DNA of 64,000 nucleotides from positions 372,001 through 436,000 of the forward strand of contig JAOQAE010000002.1 of the NCBI GenBank assembly GCA_025963725.1. Direction: 5' to 3'. This document shows positions 63,841 through 64,000 of this stretch, one piece after another. The notes under the pieces were generated by a model that saw only the letters and a program-made list of their open reading frames with translations, was not told the DNA's origin and ran no database searches. Numbering within the stretch: position 1 is the first letter of the stretch; every line of letters starts with the position of its first letter. The position numbers were made by a program, and so were the translations under genes. This DNA comes from Bacteroidota bacterium. Lineage in GTDB: Bacteria > Bacteroidota > Bacteroidia > 2-12-FULL-35-15.

Positions 63841-63870
63841 TTGCCGCTAAAGTAAAGTTGTATATATTTA
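63841..63870 (+). promoter_or_regulatory. dnaA promoter candidate
   Basis: TTG (63841-63843) and TATATTTA (63863-63870, one mismatch) with a 19-base spacer; leader of about 80 bases. Confidence 0.5.
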
Positions 63871-63954
63871 CAGCAGAATAAGCCGAAACACCGCACATAC
63901 ACAAGCCAAGCATAAACAAGCATCAAGTTAAACAGTAAAAATTTCTGAAAGCGA

Positions 63955-64000
63955 ATGGAGAAAGCATACGTAAAAGTCTGGGAGAGTTGTCTGGAGATAA
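63955..64000 (+). CDS. dnaA: Chromosomal replication initiator DnaA, N-terminus only
   Basis: Only the first 15 codons are in the window: MEKAYVKVWESCLEI. The W-x-x-CL-x-I pattern is the start of domain I of Bacteroidota DnaA. It runs off the right edge. No adjacent DnaA boxes were recognised in the last 150 bases. Confidence 0.75.
   Translation, partial: MEKAYVKVWESCLEI

Overview
The window is a stretch of chromosome from a member of the Bacteroidota. The evidence is the promoter type (repeated TAnnTTTG -7 elements, some with a TTG at -33), the weak use of Shine-Dalgarno sites, a short primary sigma factor, a long N-terminally extended GAPDH, type IX secretion (T9SS) components and cargo, DUF4835/PorD, and family-typical gene orders such as bamD-omega-coaBC-DUF4835-recN and serA-DUF1015. 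The right edge enters dnaA (63955 onward), so a replication origin may lie nearby. I cannot place the genus.

Left part (1-28 kb): an HtrA-type protease cut by the window edge, rpoD, gap and an MFS exporter; a small surface-protein operon on the minus strand (6279-7498) with an easily missed 53-residue membrane protein; a regulator/DUF2400 pair; a GAF protein; a BatA-like vWA protein and a dihydroorotase homologue that has lost metal ligands, separated by a 549-bp unit with 28-bp inverted ends around a GxxExxY gene. Next come a lipoprotein with three tandem paralogous secreted proteins, then thrS-infC-rpmI-rplT, in which infC appears to start at an AUA codon behind a strong AGGAGG. An SBBP-repeat T9SS protein, a membrane protein, serA-DUF1015-yggS and a cold-shock gene follow.

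Middle (28-46 kb): a 40-residue lipoprotein, an alpha-oxoamine synthase (serine palmitoyltransferase type), the bamD-rpoZ-coaBC-porD-recN block, fabI, a cluster of eight 13-bp palindromes, an OmpA-family protein, a front-end desaturase, a pyrD-HMG-CoA lyase-DUF4442 run, a TPR protein, and a secreted peptidylarginine-deiminase-like enzyme with a T9SS tail.

Right part (46-64 kb): a metal-homeostasis locus (outer-membrane channel-like protein, DtxR/MntR regulator, Nramp transporter fused to a universal-stress domain) with a DtxR-like operator; smpB, a histidine kinase, dapA, a 1303-residue exported protein, a DUF5916 barrel protein and lolD; then an arsenic-type operon arsR-DUF6428-aquaporin-arsC; a thioesterase; a 5'-nucleotidase split into two genes; and the start of dnaA.

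Recurrent GTCAT-ended intergenic hairpin repeats occur through the window. I saw no tRNA, rRNA or CRISPR array. All assignments are from reading the sequence; no database search was run.
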